Assembly: GCA_050698355.1 (NCBI GenBank)
Contig: JBOHBN010000157.1
Location: 1 to 27,231, forward strand
Source of the DNA: JBOHBN01 sp050698355
Lineage (GTDB): Bacteria; Actinomycetota; Actinomycetes; Streptosporangiales; WHST01
Direction: 5' to 3'
Length of the DNA stretch: 27,231 nucleotides
In this document: piece by piece, positions 1-7,342 of the stretch
Numbering within the stretch: the stretch's first letter is position 1
How the letters are laid out: each line of letters starts with the position of its first letter
Made by a program: the position numbers and the translations under genes
Notes under the pieces: generated by a model
What the model saw: only the letters and a program-made list of their open reading frames with translations
What the model was told of the DNA's origin: nothing
Database searches by the model: none

Positions 1-128
1 CAAGCCCCGCACCAACCTGCGGATCACCACGATCACGATCGACACGCAAGATCACGAACACCGAACTCCGACACGCCCGTCACGACCGTTGACACCAACC
101 GCCGGACCCTAACTCCCCGGCATTGACG

Positions 129-1352
129 CTAGAGGGCGACGCCGAGCAGGGCATCGGCTACCGAGCGTACGAGGGCTGGCGCGTCAGCGTCGTCGCCGGT
201 GCCGGCGAGTGCCGCTTCCGCCCAGGAGTCGACGCAGGCGAGCGCGCCGGGCGCGTCGAGATCGCTGGCCATCCGCTCCCGCACCATCTCCAGTACGGGC
301 GTGGCGTTCGGCCCGCTCTCCCGGTTCACCGCCGCCCGCCAGCGCGCCAGCCGCTCGGCGGCGCGGTCGAGGTCGGGAGTCGTCCAGTCCCAGTCGCCGC
401 GGTAGTGGTGCGCGAGCATGGCCAGCCGGATCGCCATCGGGTCGTGGCCGTCGCGGCGTAGACCGGAGATGAACACCAGGTTGCCCAGGGACTTGGACAT
501 CTTCGCGCCGTCGTACCCCACCATGCCCGCGTGCAGGTACGCCCGCGCGAACGGCCGGCCCGTCGCGACCCGCGCGTGCGAGGCGCTCATCTCATGGTGC
601 GGGAACGCCAGGTCGGTGCCGCCGGCCTGGAGGTCCAGCGGCGCATCGGCGTAGCGCAGCGCGATCGCGGCGCACTCGACGTGCCAGCCCGGGCGGCCGG
701 GACCGAACGGGGAAGCCCAGGAAGGCTCGCCCGGCCGCTCCGCCCGCCACAGCAGCGGGTCCACCGGGTCCTGCTTACCCGGCCGGTCGGGGTCGCCGCC
801 GCGCTCGCGGGACAGCTCGACCATCGTCGCCGCGGACAGGCGGGAGACGGCGCCGAAGTCCCGGTCGGCGCCGACCGGGAAGTACAGGTCGCCGTCGAGG
901 TCGTAGACCGCTCCCCTGCCCTTCAGCGCGTCGACCAGCGAGACGATCTCCGGCAGTGCCTCCACGGCCCCCACGAACTCGTCGGGCGGCAGGACGCGCA
1001 GGGCCGCCATGTCGGCGCGGAAGACGTCGATCTCGCGCTCGGCGAGCTGCCGCCAGTCCTCGCCGTCGCGGTCGGCGCGCTCCAGCAGCGGGTCGTCGAT
1101 GTCGGTGACGTTCTGCACGTACCGGACCTCGACGCCGGCGTCGCGCCACTGCCTGACCACCAGGTCCCAGGCGAGATAGGTCGCCGCGTGGCCGACGTGC
1201 GTCGCGTCGTACGGCGTGATGCCGCAGGCGTAGATGCGGCCGGTACCGCCGGCGGCTGCGCGCACCAGCTCGCCCGACGGCGCGTCATGCACGTTCAGTG
1301 ATGGGCCGAGTCCGGAGAGTGTTGGCAGGTCAGGAGCGGCCCACGAGTCCAT
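129..1352 (-). CDS. mshC: Cysteine:glucosaminyl-inositol ligase MshC (mycothiol biosynthesis)
   Basis: This is an ATP-dependent ligase that joins cysteine to glucosaminyl-inositol in mycothiol synthesis, the main low-molecular-weight thiol pathway of actinobacteria. The 407-residue product has the class I cysteinyl-tRNA synthetase fold. Visible are Cys43 just before the HIGH-like motif THVGH (51-55), Cys227 in WHVECA and the PHH at 251-253 as further zinc-site candidates, and KMSKS at 284-288. The protein lacks the long C-terminal anticodon-binding part of a real CysRS, which separates MshC from CysS. I chose ATG 1352, giving MDSWAAPDLP; an in-frame start 75 bases upstream would overlap the preceding gene and add an arginine-rich stretch. 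It is the last gene of a four-gene minus-strand run, 19 bases after the kinase-like gene. Confidence 0.95.
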   Translation of the reverse strand: MDSWAAPDLPTLSGLGPSLNVHDAPSGELVRAAAGGTGRIYACGITPYDATHVGHAATYLAWDLVVRQWRDAGVEVRYVQNVTDIDDPLLERADRDGEDWRQLAEREIDVFRADMAALRVLPPDEFVGAVEALPEIVSLVDALKGRGAVYDLDGDLYFPVGADRDFGAVSRLSAATMVELSRERGGDPDRPGKQDPVDPLLWRAERPGEPSWASPFGPGRPGWHVECAAIALRYADAPLDLQAGGTDLAFPHHEMSASHARVATGRPFARAYLHAGMVGYDGAKMSKSLGNLVFISGLRRDGHDPMAIRLAMLAHHYRGDWDWTTPDLDRAAERLARWRAAVNRESGPNATPVLEMVRERMASDLDAPGALACVDSWAEAALAGTGDDADAPALVRSVADALLGVAL

Positions 1353-1371
1353 GGCTTCCACCCTAACCAGA

Positions 1372-2124
1372 TCAGAACGGCGGCCACGGCACGGCCGGCC
1401 AGTCGTCGGACGGCAGCGGATGCGCACGGCCGGCGAGCAGCCGCTCGACGCGCTCAGCGGTGACCGCTACCTCCTCGGCGTCCAGCAGCCGCCGCAGCCG
1501 GCCGCCGAGCCCGCCGTCCGCCGTCAGTTCCGAGCGCAGCCGGTCGAGCACGCCGATCGCCTCGTCGGCGAGCGGCTCCCCGGCCCACTGCCACAACACG
1601 GTGCGGAGCTTCTCCTCGACGGAGAAGCACACGCCGTGGTCCACGCCGTACACGTGACCGCCGGGAACGGGCAGCAGGTGGCCGCCCTTGCGGTCGGCGT
1701 TGTTGACGACCGCGTCGAAAACGCTCATGCGTCGCAGCTCGGGTGGCCGGGCACGGATCAGCTCGCCGAGGTCGACGCCGTCCTGCGCCTCGACCCACTG
1801 CTGGCACATGCCGGGCCCGAACGGACCGTCGCGCAGGACCGTCGGCGGCACGATCCGCCAGCCGGTCGCCTCGGACACCGCGTACGCGGCGACCTCCCGC
1901 GCGGCGAGCGTGCCGGTCGGGAAGTCCCACAACGGCCGCTCACCGCGGATCGGCTTGTAGATGCACTCGGCGTCCACGCCGTCCAAGGAGAGTCTGCAGT
2001 AGAAGGTCGCGTTGGACGCGTCGACCAGCCGGCCAACGAGCTCGAGGTCGCCGTGCCGCAGCAGTCGCAGCGGGTCGGCGTCGGTCTTACCCGTCAGGGA
2101 CGTTTGCCGTTCGTACGGGGGCAG
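1372..2124 (-). CDS. SCO1664-family protein (PI3/4-kinase-like fold), probable CTG start
   Basis: The protein belongs to the SCO1664 family found next to mshC in many actinobacteria; its substrate is unknown. The fold resembles phosphatidylinositol 3/4-kinases and HipA: a candidate ATP lysine (Lys57) in YKPIRGERPLWDFP, a catalytic-loop-like FDAVVNNADRKGGH (residues 136-149), and a metal-binding-like VDHG (161-164). The start is unusual. No ATG, GTG or TTG occurs in frame from well inside the upstream gene down to residue 47, after the conserved N-terminal block. CTG 2124 follows a GAGGGG Shine-Dalgarno-like sequence by five bases and gives about 250 residues. CTG 2097, overlapping the TGA of the DUF3090 gene, is the alternative, giving 241 residues. 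The gene is translationally overlapped with DUF3090. Confidence 0.85.
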   Translation of the reverse strand: MPPYERQTSLTGKTDADPLRLLRHGDLELVGRLVDASNATFYCRLSLDGVDAECIYKPIRGERPLWDFPTGTLAAREVAAYAVSEATGWRIVPPTVLRDGPFGPGMCQQWVEAQDGVDLGELIRARPPELRRMSVFDAVVNNADRKGGHLLPVPGGHVYGVDHGVCFSVEEKLRTVLWQWAGEPLADEAIGVLDRLRSELTADGGLGGRLRRLLDAEEVAVTAERVERLLAGRAHPLPSDDWPAVPWPPF

Positions 2125-2657
2125 ACGTGCCCCTCGGGATCGAGCGGCAGGCCACAGAACGGGCAGGCGGGTCGGCCGGCGGAGACCAGCGCCTGCGCAC
2201 GCTTGCTGAACGCCCGCGCGCTCCCCGGTTCCAGATGCACCCGAAGGACGTCCGGGCCACCCTCCTCGTCGGTGAACGGCTCGGTCGGCGGCTCCTCTTC
2301 CTCCTCCGTCGTCGCCTCCGCCTCGATCAGCACGACCGAGCTGTCCGCGTCCCACGCGAGAGTCAGCTTGCCGACGCGGAACTCCTCGACGATCGGTTGC
2401 TCGAGGGGGTCGACGTCCTCGGTGCCGGTAGGCGCCATCGCCGGGATCGACGCGTCGCCCCCGGTCGCCCTGAGCACCTCGTCGAGCAGCTCCTCCAGCT
2501 TCTCCGCGAGGAGCGTCACCTGGGCCTTCTCGAGCAGCACGCTCGTGACCTGGGGCCCCATCCGCGCCTGCAGGTAGAACGCGCGTTCGCCGGGCTCGCC
2601 GACGGTGCCCGCCACGAACCGCTCGGGCGGGTCGAAGTCGAAGACCTGTCGCGGCAT
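2094..2657 (-). CDS. DUF3090 family protein with C-terminal zinc-ribbon-like tail
   Basis: This 187-residue protein is of the DUF3090 family, a conserved actinobacterial family of unknown role regularly placed between a histidine phosphatase and the SCO1664-type gene. The N-terminus (MPRQVFDFDPPERFVAGTVG) is typical of the family. An acidic middle section, rich in EEEEE around residues 128-138, separates it from a C-terminal CPFCGLPLDPEGHVCP motif that could bind zinc with a fourth ligand from elsewhere. It starts nine bases after the phosphatase stop codon, with a weak AGGG about nine bases upstream, and its last codons overlap the next gene. Operon context suggests a link to mycothiol metabolism, but nothing in the sequence shows a reaction. 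Confidence 0.92.
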   Translation of the reverse strand: MPRQVFDFDPPERFVAGTVGEPGERAFYLQARMGPQVTSVLLEKAQVTLLAEKLEELLDEVLRATGGDASIPAMAPTGTEDVDPLEQPIVEEFRVGKLTLAWDADSSVVLIEAEATTEEEEEPPTEPFTDEEGGPDVLRVHLEPGSARAFSKRAQALVSAGRPACPFCGLPLDPEGHVCPRTNGKRP

Positions 2658-2666
2658 GACTGAACC

Positions 2667-3362
2667 CTACGCGGTCGGTGCGCCGGCGCCGCCGCCAACC
2701 ACGGCATCGCTCGACGCCCGGCGGCGGCGCTTCTTCGGCGCGGGACGCAGGTCGTCGACAGAGCCGCCGAGGTCGTTGACCCTTACGACGAACGGACGCA
2801 GCGGCGTGTAGCGGATGACCGTAAGGGAGCCGGGGTCGACCTGCACCCGCTGGAACATGTCCAGGTGCAGTCCGAGGGCGTCGGTGACGATCGCCTTGAT
2901 CACGTCGGCGTGGCTGCACACCAGGTACGTCGCGTCATCGCCGAGCCGATCGTTCCACCCGCGTACGGCAGTGACCGCCCTGGCCTGCACCTCCGTGAGC
3001 GACTCGCCGCCCGGGAACCGCACAGCGCTCGGGTGCGCCTGTACGGCCTGCCACAGCTTCTCCTTGGCGAGCCCCTTGAGCTCCCGGCCCTCCCACTCGC
3101 CGTACCGGGCCTCGCCGAACCCGCGGTCGACGTGCGGACGGGTGGCGTCGCGGTCGGCGCAGATCGCTTTGGCGGTCTCCCGGCACCGGGCCAGTGGGCT
3201 GGTCACCACCGCCGCGAGCGGCACCGGTCGCAGCCGCTCGGCGAGCGTGCCGACCTGCCGCTGGCCGGTGTCGTCGAGATGGACGCCGGGTGTCCAGCCG
3301 GCCAGTACGCCGGAGTCGTTGGCGGTGGTGCGCCCGTGGCGTACGAGCAGAACAGTGGTCAT
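2667..3362 (-). CDS. Histidine phosphatase, MSMEG_4193 family
   Basis: A 231-residue histidine phosphatase of the phosphoglycerate-mutase superfamily. The phospho-accepting histidine is His9 in LVRHGRTTAN. Arg59 (SPLARCRET), the GFGEARYGEWEG acid region (81-92) and the second histidine His151 in CSHADVIKA complete the catalytic pocket. The C-terminus is a basic KKRRRR stretch and a Gly/Ala tail. In the MSMEG_4193 family this gene heads the mshC cluster; its substrate is unknown. ATG 3362 is chosen because MTTVLLVRHG is the usual N-terminus. A TAGGCT -10 box ends seven bases before this ATG, so the operon mRNA is probably leaderless. Much longer upstream extensions in frame have no family similarity. 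Confidence 0.93.
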   Translation of the reverse strand: MTTVLLVRHGRTTANDSGVLAGWTPGVHLDDTGQRQVGTLAERLRPVPLAAVVTSPLARCRETAKAICADRDATRPHVDRGFGEARYGEWEGRELKGLAKEKLWQAVQAHPSAVRFPGGESLTEVQARAVTAVRGWNDRLGDDATYLVCSHADVIKAIVTDALGLHLDMFQRVQVDPGSLTVIRYTPLRPFVVRVNDLGGSVDDLRPAPKKRRRRASSDAVVGGGAGAPTA

Positions 3363-3369
3363 CGCCGCC

Positions 3370-3375
3370 AGCCTA
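3370..3375 (-). promoter_or_regulatory. -10 box (TAGGCT) of the leaderless phosphatase-mshC operon
   Basis: On the minus strand TAGGCT matches the actinobacterial -10 consensus TAnnnT. It lies seven bases before ATG 3362, placing the expected transcription start at or next to the start codon. There is no Shine-Dalgarno sequence and no clear -35 box. Confidence 0.55.
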
Positions 3376-3414
3376 CGGCTTGGCTCACTGTGCGCGGGCG
3401 GAGCTCGTAAACCC

Positions 3415-3445
3415 TTGACAGCGACCGCGGTGTCTCGGGCAAGGT
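3415..3445 (+). promoter_or_regulatory. Possible promoter of the glycosidase-like gene
   Basis: A perfect TTGACA (3415-3420) is followed after 19 bases by CAAGGT (3440-3445), which resembles the TAGGGT type of actinobacterial -10 box. The spacing is slightly long. Transcription would start about 20 bases before the GTG start, upstream of the strong Shine-Dalgarno sequence. Confidence 0.45.
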
Positions 3446-3473
3446 TTCTACCTGAGCTGCCAAGGAGGAGACC

Positions 3474-4886
3474 GTGGGTGAGGCCGGCGAGCACCAGGAC
3501 ACCGAGAAGAAGTTCCTCGACAGGCGCAGCGTCTTGCGGGCCGCAGGCATCGGCACGGCCGCCGCCACGTTCTCGCTGGGAGCCGGAGGCAGACCCGCAC
3601 GCGCCGCCGTGGTGCCCAGGACGCGCAGAGGCAGCGCCGGCAACCTGCCGCTCGTCGGGGGCGAGGAGTTCCCCATCGGCCTGTACTGGCCGCCCCCGCC
3701 GTTCCAGACGACGCAGCAGCGTTACCGGGAAATCGCGGACGCCGGGTTCAATTTCATCATCGCCGGCAACTACCTGGCGGACCGCTATATCCAGGACTAC
3801 GCCTGCCGGATCGCCGACGATACGGGCATCGCGATGCTCCTGCATCACGAACCGCGCCTGTGGGCGATGACCCACATTCTCGGCATCACCGAGAACGGCT
3901 CGAAGCCCCTGACCGTCTCGACCGACGAGGCGCGCACCCTGCTGACGCAGGTGCTCGACACCTACAAGGGTCATTCATCCTTCGCCGGCATCAACTTCTT
4001 CGACGAGCCCGGCTTGTTCAACAGGGTCCCGACGGTGGGCCGGGCGTTCTCGGTGTTCAGGGAACTGACCGACGAACGCCTGCCCTACACCAACCTGGCG
4101 CGGGGGACCTCCAGCAACGAGAACAGGTTGCGCGACTTCCTCGACCTCGTCGACCCGCCGTTGATCTCGTTCGATCACTACCCGCTGTTCACCGACAGCA
4201 TCGACCGCACCTGGTTCGCAGACTGGGCGAGCGTCCGCCGCATCGGCCTCGAGTACGACCTGCCGACCTGGACCTACATCCTGTCGGTGCCGCACCTGAA
4301 CTACCGGGCGCCCAACACAGCGGAAATGCTGTGGCAGGTCAACGTCAGCCTCGCCTACGGGTGCAAGGGAATCCAGTACTTCACCTACTGGACACCGGAC
4401 CCCGCGCGGGGCGCCGGCTTCGCGCAGGGCGCGGGCGCACTGCTCACCGTGGACGGGAAACGCACCGAGCGGTACGACGGCGCCAAGTGGATCAACAACC
4501 AGTGGTTGTCCCGTGTAGGCAAGCAGCTCAAGCCGCTGCGATCCAGCGCCCTGGGTATCGCGAACCCGCCGGGCGACCCACCGGCCGGTCTACCGCGTTT
4601 CCGGCCGAACGAGTACGTCAAGCAGGCCCCGGGCGACCCGGTTATCGTCAGCCGGTTCACCGATCCGGGCAACCCGGCATACCAGTGGGTATTCGTGGTC
4701 AACTACTCGCTCGACCGCAAGGCCACGGCCCGGATCAGGTTCGGGTCGAAGGTACGCGGCAACGGCGTGTACCACTTCGACGCACGCACCGACCGGTATG
4801 TGCAAGCCGCCGGGCACGGCAAGCACCTCGACGTGACCTTGGACGCGGGCGCGGCCAGCTTGTACCGCCTGACCGTCACCGAGTAG
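3474..4886 (+). CDS. Tat-exported TIM-barrel glycoside hydrolase-like protein
   Basis: A 470-residue exported protein. The N-terminus has a twin-arginine signal, LDRRSVLRAAGIG at about residues 16-28, followed by a hydrophobic stretch and ARAA, a plausible cleavage site near residue 44. The mature part reads as a TIM-barrel glycosidase: IGLYWPPPP at the start of the barrel, GINFFDEPG (about 177-185) where the glutamate would be the acid/base, and ISFDHYPLF and IQYFTYWTPD as later strands. A C-terminal beta-rich domain (about 390-470) may be a carbohydrate-binding or capping domain. I cannot assign a GH family or substrate. GTG 3474 is preceded by a strong AAGGAGGAG. It transcribes away from the mshC operon and ends convergent with the NlpC/P60 gene. 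Confidence 0.75.
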   Translation: MGEAGEHQDTEKKFLDRRSVLRAAGIGTAAATFSLGAGGRPARAAVVPRTRRGSAGNLPLVGGEEFPIGLYWPPPPFQTTQQRYREIADAGFNFIIAGNYLADRYIQDYACRIADDTGIAMLLHHEPRLWAMTHILGITENGSKPLTVSTDEARTLLTQVLDTYKGHSSFAGINFFDEPGLFNRVPTVGRAFSVFRELTDERLPYTNLARGTSSNENRLRDFLDLVDPPLISFDHYPLFTDSIDRTWFADWASVRRIGLEYDLPTWTYILSVPHLNYRAPNTAEMLWQVNVSLAYGCKGIQYFTYWTPDPARGAGFAQGAGALLTVDGKRTERYDGAKWINNQWLSRVGKQLKPLRSSALGIANPPGDPPAGLPRFRPNEYVKQAPGDPVIVSRFTDPGNPAYQWVFVVNYSLDRKATARIRFGSKVRGNGVYHFDARTDRYVQAAGHGKHLDVTLDAGAASLYRLTVTE

Positions 4887-4910
4887 GCGCCGTCGCCAGG
4901 GCGCTTGCGT

Positions 4911-4948
4911 TCCGAGGAATCGGCCGCCATGGCAGCCGATTCCCCGGA
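4911..4948. terminator. Bidirectional hairpin between convergent genes
   Basis: The arms TCCGAGGAATCGGC (4911-4924) and GCCGATTCCCCGGA (4935-4948) pair in 13 of 14 positions around a 10-base loop. The hairpin sits 24 bases after the glycosidase-like stop and 16 bases after the NlpC/P60 stop. There is no T-tract, as is common for actinobacterial terminators. Confidence 0.7.
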
Positions 4949-4964
4949 CACAACGGCTACCGCC

Positions 4965-5429
4965 TCAGTGCTTGTACAGGACGCGGCGGATCCGGTCGAT
5001 GTGACGACCCGTGAGCGACCGCACCTGTACGTGCGTGCCGGAATGCGGCGAAACCACCATCTTGTGGTGCCCGACGTACATCCCTACGTGATGGCCGGAC
5101 GTGAACACCAGGTCGCCGTAGGCGAGGTTGCGGCGATGCCAGACCCGCCTACCCGCGTTCCACTGCGAGCTGGTCGTCCGTCCGATGTGGCGACCCAGTG
5201 CCGCGCGGTAGGCGAATGAGGTGAGCCCGGAGCAATCGAAGGATCCCGGACCGTCGGATCCGTACCGGTAAGGGTCACCGGCCTGGTTCATGGCCTTTCT
5301 CGCCACATGGTGGCGCTTGTGATGCCGGCTCTTCGCCGAGGCGTCGGCGGCAGGGGCGGTCGCCACCGACGTGCAGAAACCCATGGCACCCAGGATTCCG
5401 ACCGTAGTCGCGGCAAGTGCTTTCTTCAT
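4965..5429 (-). CDS. Secreted NlpC/P60 family peptidoglycan hydrolase
   Basis: A small (154-residue) exported cysteine peptidase predicted to cleave peptide cross-bridges in peptidoglycan. A signal peptide covers about residues 1-30 (MKKALAATTVGILGAMGF..., AADA cleavage region), followed by a His/Arg-rich linker (KSRHHKRHH). The NlpC/P60 core has the catalytic cysteine in GSFDCSGLTSFAY, the histidine in SGHHVGMYVG, and a third polar residue in SPHSG. There is no extra wall-binding or coiled-coil domain, so this is a minimal enzyme. The start ATG has a GAAGGGA Shine-Dalgarno sequence nine bases upstream, inside a duplicated leader element. It lies downstream of the L,D-transpeptidase on the same strand, but 243 bases of structured DNA separate them, so it probably has its own promoter. 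Confidence 0.9.
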   Translation of the reverse strand: MKKALAATTVGILGAMGFCTSVATAPAADASAKSRHHKRHHVARKAMNQAGDPYRYGSDGPGSFDCSGLTSFAYRAALGRHIGRTTSSQWNAGRRVWHRRNLAYGDLVFTSGHHVGMYVGHHKMVVSPHSGTHVQVRSLTGRHIDRIRRVLYKH

Positions 5430-5437
5430 CTCGTTGC

Positions 5438-5502
5438 GTCCCTTCGGGGCGGGGCACAGCGCTCTTGATCGTTCCCTTCGGGGCTGGGAACAGCGCTAGA
5501 TC
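5438..5502 (-). repeat. Imperfect tandem duplication in the NlpC/P60 leader
   Basis: Two units lie head to tail, 5438-5470 and 5471-5502. Each carries CCCTTCGGGGC, then GGG, then ACAGCGCT and GATC (read on plus). Read as mRNA, each unit contains GCCCCGAAGGGA, so the Shine-Dalgarno sequence GAAGGGA is present twice; only the copy nearer the gene has a start codon at usable distance. In the distal unit GTTCCC and GGGAAC (5471-5476 and 5486-5491) form a perfect six-base stem with a nine-base loop. The equivalent stem in the proximal unit is weaker and would include the Shine-Dalgarno bases. Confidence 0.75.
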
Positions 5503-5587
5503 ACGAGACGGTAACGGCGGGGGGCGACCGGAAGCACGCCCAGTAAGGCGGCATGTGAGCGCATATTTACCCTTTGTCGCGAAGGCC

Positions 5588-5647
5588 CCCTGCGTTGGTC
5601 AACGACGTGGCCGGTGCGAACCGGCGCTGTACGCAGGGTGCACAGCG
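5588..5647 (-). terminator. Structured region after the L,D-transpeptidase gene, with alternative hairpins
   Basis: An outer stem CCCTGCGT (5588-5595) with ACGCAGGG (5631-5638) encloses a perfect hairpin GCCGGT-GCGA-ACCGGC (5610-5625). A competing hairpin CGCTGT (5625-5630) with ACAGCG (5642-5647) overlaps the outer stem, so the two cannot form together. It begins 26 bases after the transpeptidase stop, so a terminator or attenuator is likely. The closest assignable role is termination. Confidence 0.5.
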
Positions 5648-5672
5648 TCTCCGCGACGGTGTTCGCGACGGC

Positions 5673-6131
5673 TCAGTGGTGCACGCGCACCACGTCGCCC
5701 TTGTGCAGGTAGCGGTAGAAACGCTTCGCGGACTTGTGCGACAGGTGGATGCAGCCGTGCGACCGCACCTTGCGGCTCCCCTGGTGGAAGGCCTCGCCGC
5801 CGTTGTAGAAGACCGAGTAGGGCATCGGCGCGTGGAAGATGCGGCTCACGTGGTCACGGTCCTTGAACGTGACGTGGAACCTGCCCTTGTCCGACCGGTA
5901 GCCCTTGCGCCCCGACGCGATGTTCACCGGCCCGTACACCACGTGCCTGTCCTTCATCAGCCACGCCTTCTGCCTGGACAGGTCCACGCAGGCACGGACC
6001 TTGTGTCCCTTGCACGGCTTGCCGTTCGCGTACGCAGGCGGTGCCGCTACCGCGAGGCCGGTGCCGGCGACCAGCGCCGCCACCGCGAGGATCTTGACCA
6101 ACAGTGCTGCCGTCCGTCGTGCGTAGGTCAT
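5673..6131 (-). CDS. Exported L,D-transpeptidase (YkuD domain)
   Basis: A minimal YkuD-domain protein of 152 residues, predicted to form 3-3 peptidoglycan cross-links or anchor proteins outside the membrane. Residues about 8-33 are a hydrophobic signal or anchor segment (LLVKILAVAALVAGTGLAVAAPPAYA). The catalytic motif is SHGCIHLSHKSAKRFY near residue 125, with the active cysteine in HGC and an upstream histidine in IFHAPMPYSVFYNGGEAFHQG. The mature domain starts almost at once, with no IgG-like or peptidoglycan-binding module. ATG 6131 is a compromise: GAGAAGG abuts it directly, too close for a normal ribosome site, while ATG 6173 would add 14 residues without any visible site. Its product acts in the same compartment as the neighbouring NlpC/P60 enzyme. 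Confidence 0.87.
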   Translation of the reverse strand: MTYARRTAALLVKILAVAALVAGTGLAVAAPPAYANGKPCKGHKVRACVDLSRQKAWLMKDRHVVYGPVNIASGRKGYRSDKGRFHVTFKDRDHVSRIFHAPMPYSVFYNGGEAFHQGSRKVRSHGCIHLSHKSAKRFYRYLHKGDVVRVHH

Positions 6132-6221
6132 CCTTCTCACCCCGAGGAGTCGGCGATGGTGTGCTGCACTCATGACTCGCGAGGGGTGCGAAAGGTTGCG
6201 CTAGCAACGCGCCGAATGTGC

Positions 6222-7271
6222 TTAGGCGGCCACGCCGGCGCGGTCGAGTGCCGCGGCGGCGGTACGCAGGGCCGCCACCCGCTCCTCGACCGAGTCGCCG
6301 TGCGGCAACACCCGCAGGGTCGTCACGCCGGCCTCCGCGTACGCCCGCATCCGGTCGGCCAGGCGGGCTTCGTCGCCGAGCAGTGAGGTCTCGTCGAGCA
6401 GGTCGTGGGGCACCGCCGCGGCGGCCGCCGCGTAGTCGCGGGCGAGGAACCTCTCCTGCACTTCCCCCGCGGCGCGCGCGTAGCCCATCCGCGCCGCCAT
6501 GTCCCGGTAGAAGTTCACCTTCTTGCTGCCCATGCCGCCGAGGTACAGCGCCGCGTGCGGCCGGACCCGGTCGGCACACGCGGCGACGTCGTCGCCCACC
6601 ACCAGTGGCGCGCCCGGCGCCACGTCGAACCCGGCGAGATCGCCGTCGGGTCGGCCGGCGCGGATGCGGCCCAGCGACTCGCCCAGGTGGCGCGCGGAGG
6701 CGAACATCCCCAGCCAGCCGTCGGCGACCTCGCCGGTGAGCGCCAGGTTGCGCGGCCCGAGCGAGGCCAGGTAGATGGGTATCCGCTCGCGCACCGGGTG
6801 GACGGCGAGCATCAGCGGCTTGCCCGGACCGTCCGGCAGCGGCAGCCGCACGTGCCGTCCCTCGTAGGCCACCCGGCGCTTGCGTTCGAGCGCGAGCCGC
6901 ACTACGTCGACGTACTCCCGGGTGCGGCCCAGCGGGTCGTCGAACCGGACGCCGTGCCAGCCCTCGGACACCTGCGGCCCGGACACGCCGAGACCGAGCC
7001 GGAACCGGCCGCCGGAGAGGGCATCCAGGCTGGCCGCGGTCATCGCCGTGAGTGCCGGTGTCCGCCCGGGGATCTGGAACACCGCCGCGCCAAGCTCGAT
7101 GCGGTCGGTGTGCGCCCCCAGCCAGGCGAGCATGGTCGCCGCGTCCGACCCGTACGCCTCCGCCGCCCACACGCTCGCGAACCCAAGGCGCTCGGCCTCA
7201 CGGGCGAGCCGTACATCGTCGGCGACGTCACCGCCTGCCGACCAGTAGCCGATGTCGAGCCCGAGCCGCAC
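6222..7271 (-). CDS. LLM-class F420-dependent oxidoreductase
   Basis: A 349-residue luciferase-like monooxygenase-fold protein, probably using coenzyme F420. The N-terminus MRLGLDIGYWSAGGDVADDVRLAREAERLGFASVWAAEAYGSDA is the first beta-alpha unit of the family. LGAAVFQIPGRTPALTAMTAASLDALSGGRFRLGLGVSGPQV follows, and the C-terminal AYAEAGVTTLRVLPHGDSVEERVAAL closes the barrel. Its substrate cannot be told from sequence. The length is normal for the family. GTG 7271 is supported by TAGTGT ending six bases upstream, which suggests a leaderless mRNA. It is divergent from the aldo/keto reductase, with 71 bases between the start codons. Confidence 0.88.
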   Translation of the reverse strand: MRLGLDIGYWSAGGDVADDVRLAREAERLGFASVWAAEAYGSDAATMLAWLGAHTDRIELGAAVFQIPGRTPALTAMTAASLDALSGGRFRLGLGVSGPQVSEGWHGVRFDDPLGRTREYVDVVRLALERKRRVAYEGRHVRLPLPDGPGKPLMLAVHPVRERIPIYLASLGPRNLALTGEVADGWLGMFASARHLGESLGRIRAGRPDGDLAGFDVAPGAPLVVGDDVAACADRVRPHAALYLGGMGSKKVNFYRDMAARMGYARAAGEVQERFLARDYAAAAAAVPHDLLDETSLLGDEARLADRMRAYAEAGVTTLRVLPHGDSVEERVAALRTAAAALDRAGVAA

Positions 7272-7277
7272 GCGTCG

Positions 7278-7283
7278 ACACTA
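7278..7283 (-). promoter_or_regulatory. -10 box (TAGTGT) of the leaderless LLM oxidoreductase gene
   Basis: On the minus strand TAGTGT is followed by six bases and the GTG start at 7271, the spacing expected when transcription begins at the start codon. No Shine-Dalgarno sequence is present. Confidence 0.5.
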
Positions 7284-7342
7284 TCGGACGGCAGGCGACC
7301 TGTCCGTGTGCCGCCGGCTACCGGCCGATAACCTCACGCGGC

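Noticed and set aside
1..128. Gene or terminator upstream of the mshC 3' end
   Set aside because: No open frame of note and no convincing hairpin were seen in these bases.
5430..5580. Possible c-di-AMP (ydaO) riboswitch before the NlpC/P60 gene
   Set aside because: Such switches occur before actinobacterial wall hydrolases, but the conserved blocks I would expect are not visible; only the tandem hairpins are.
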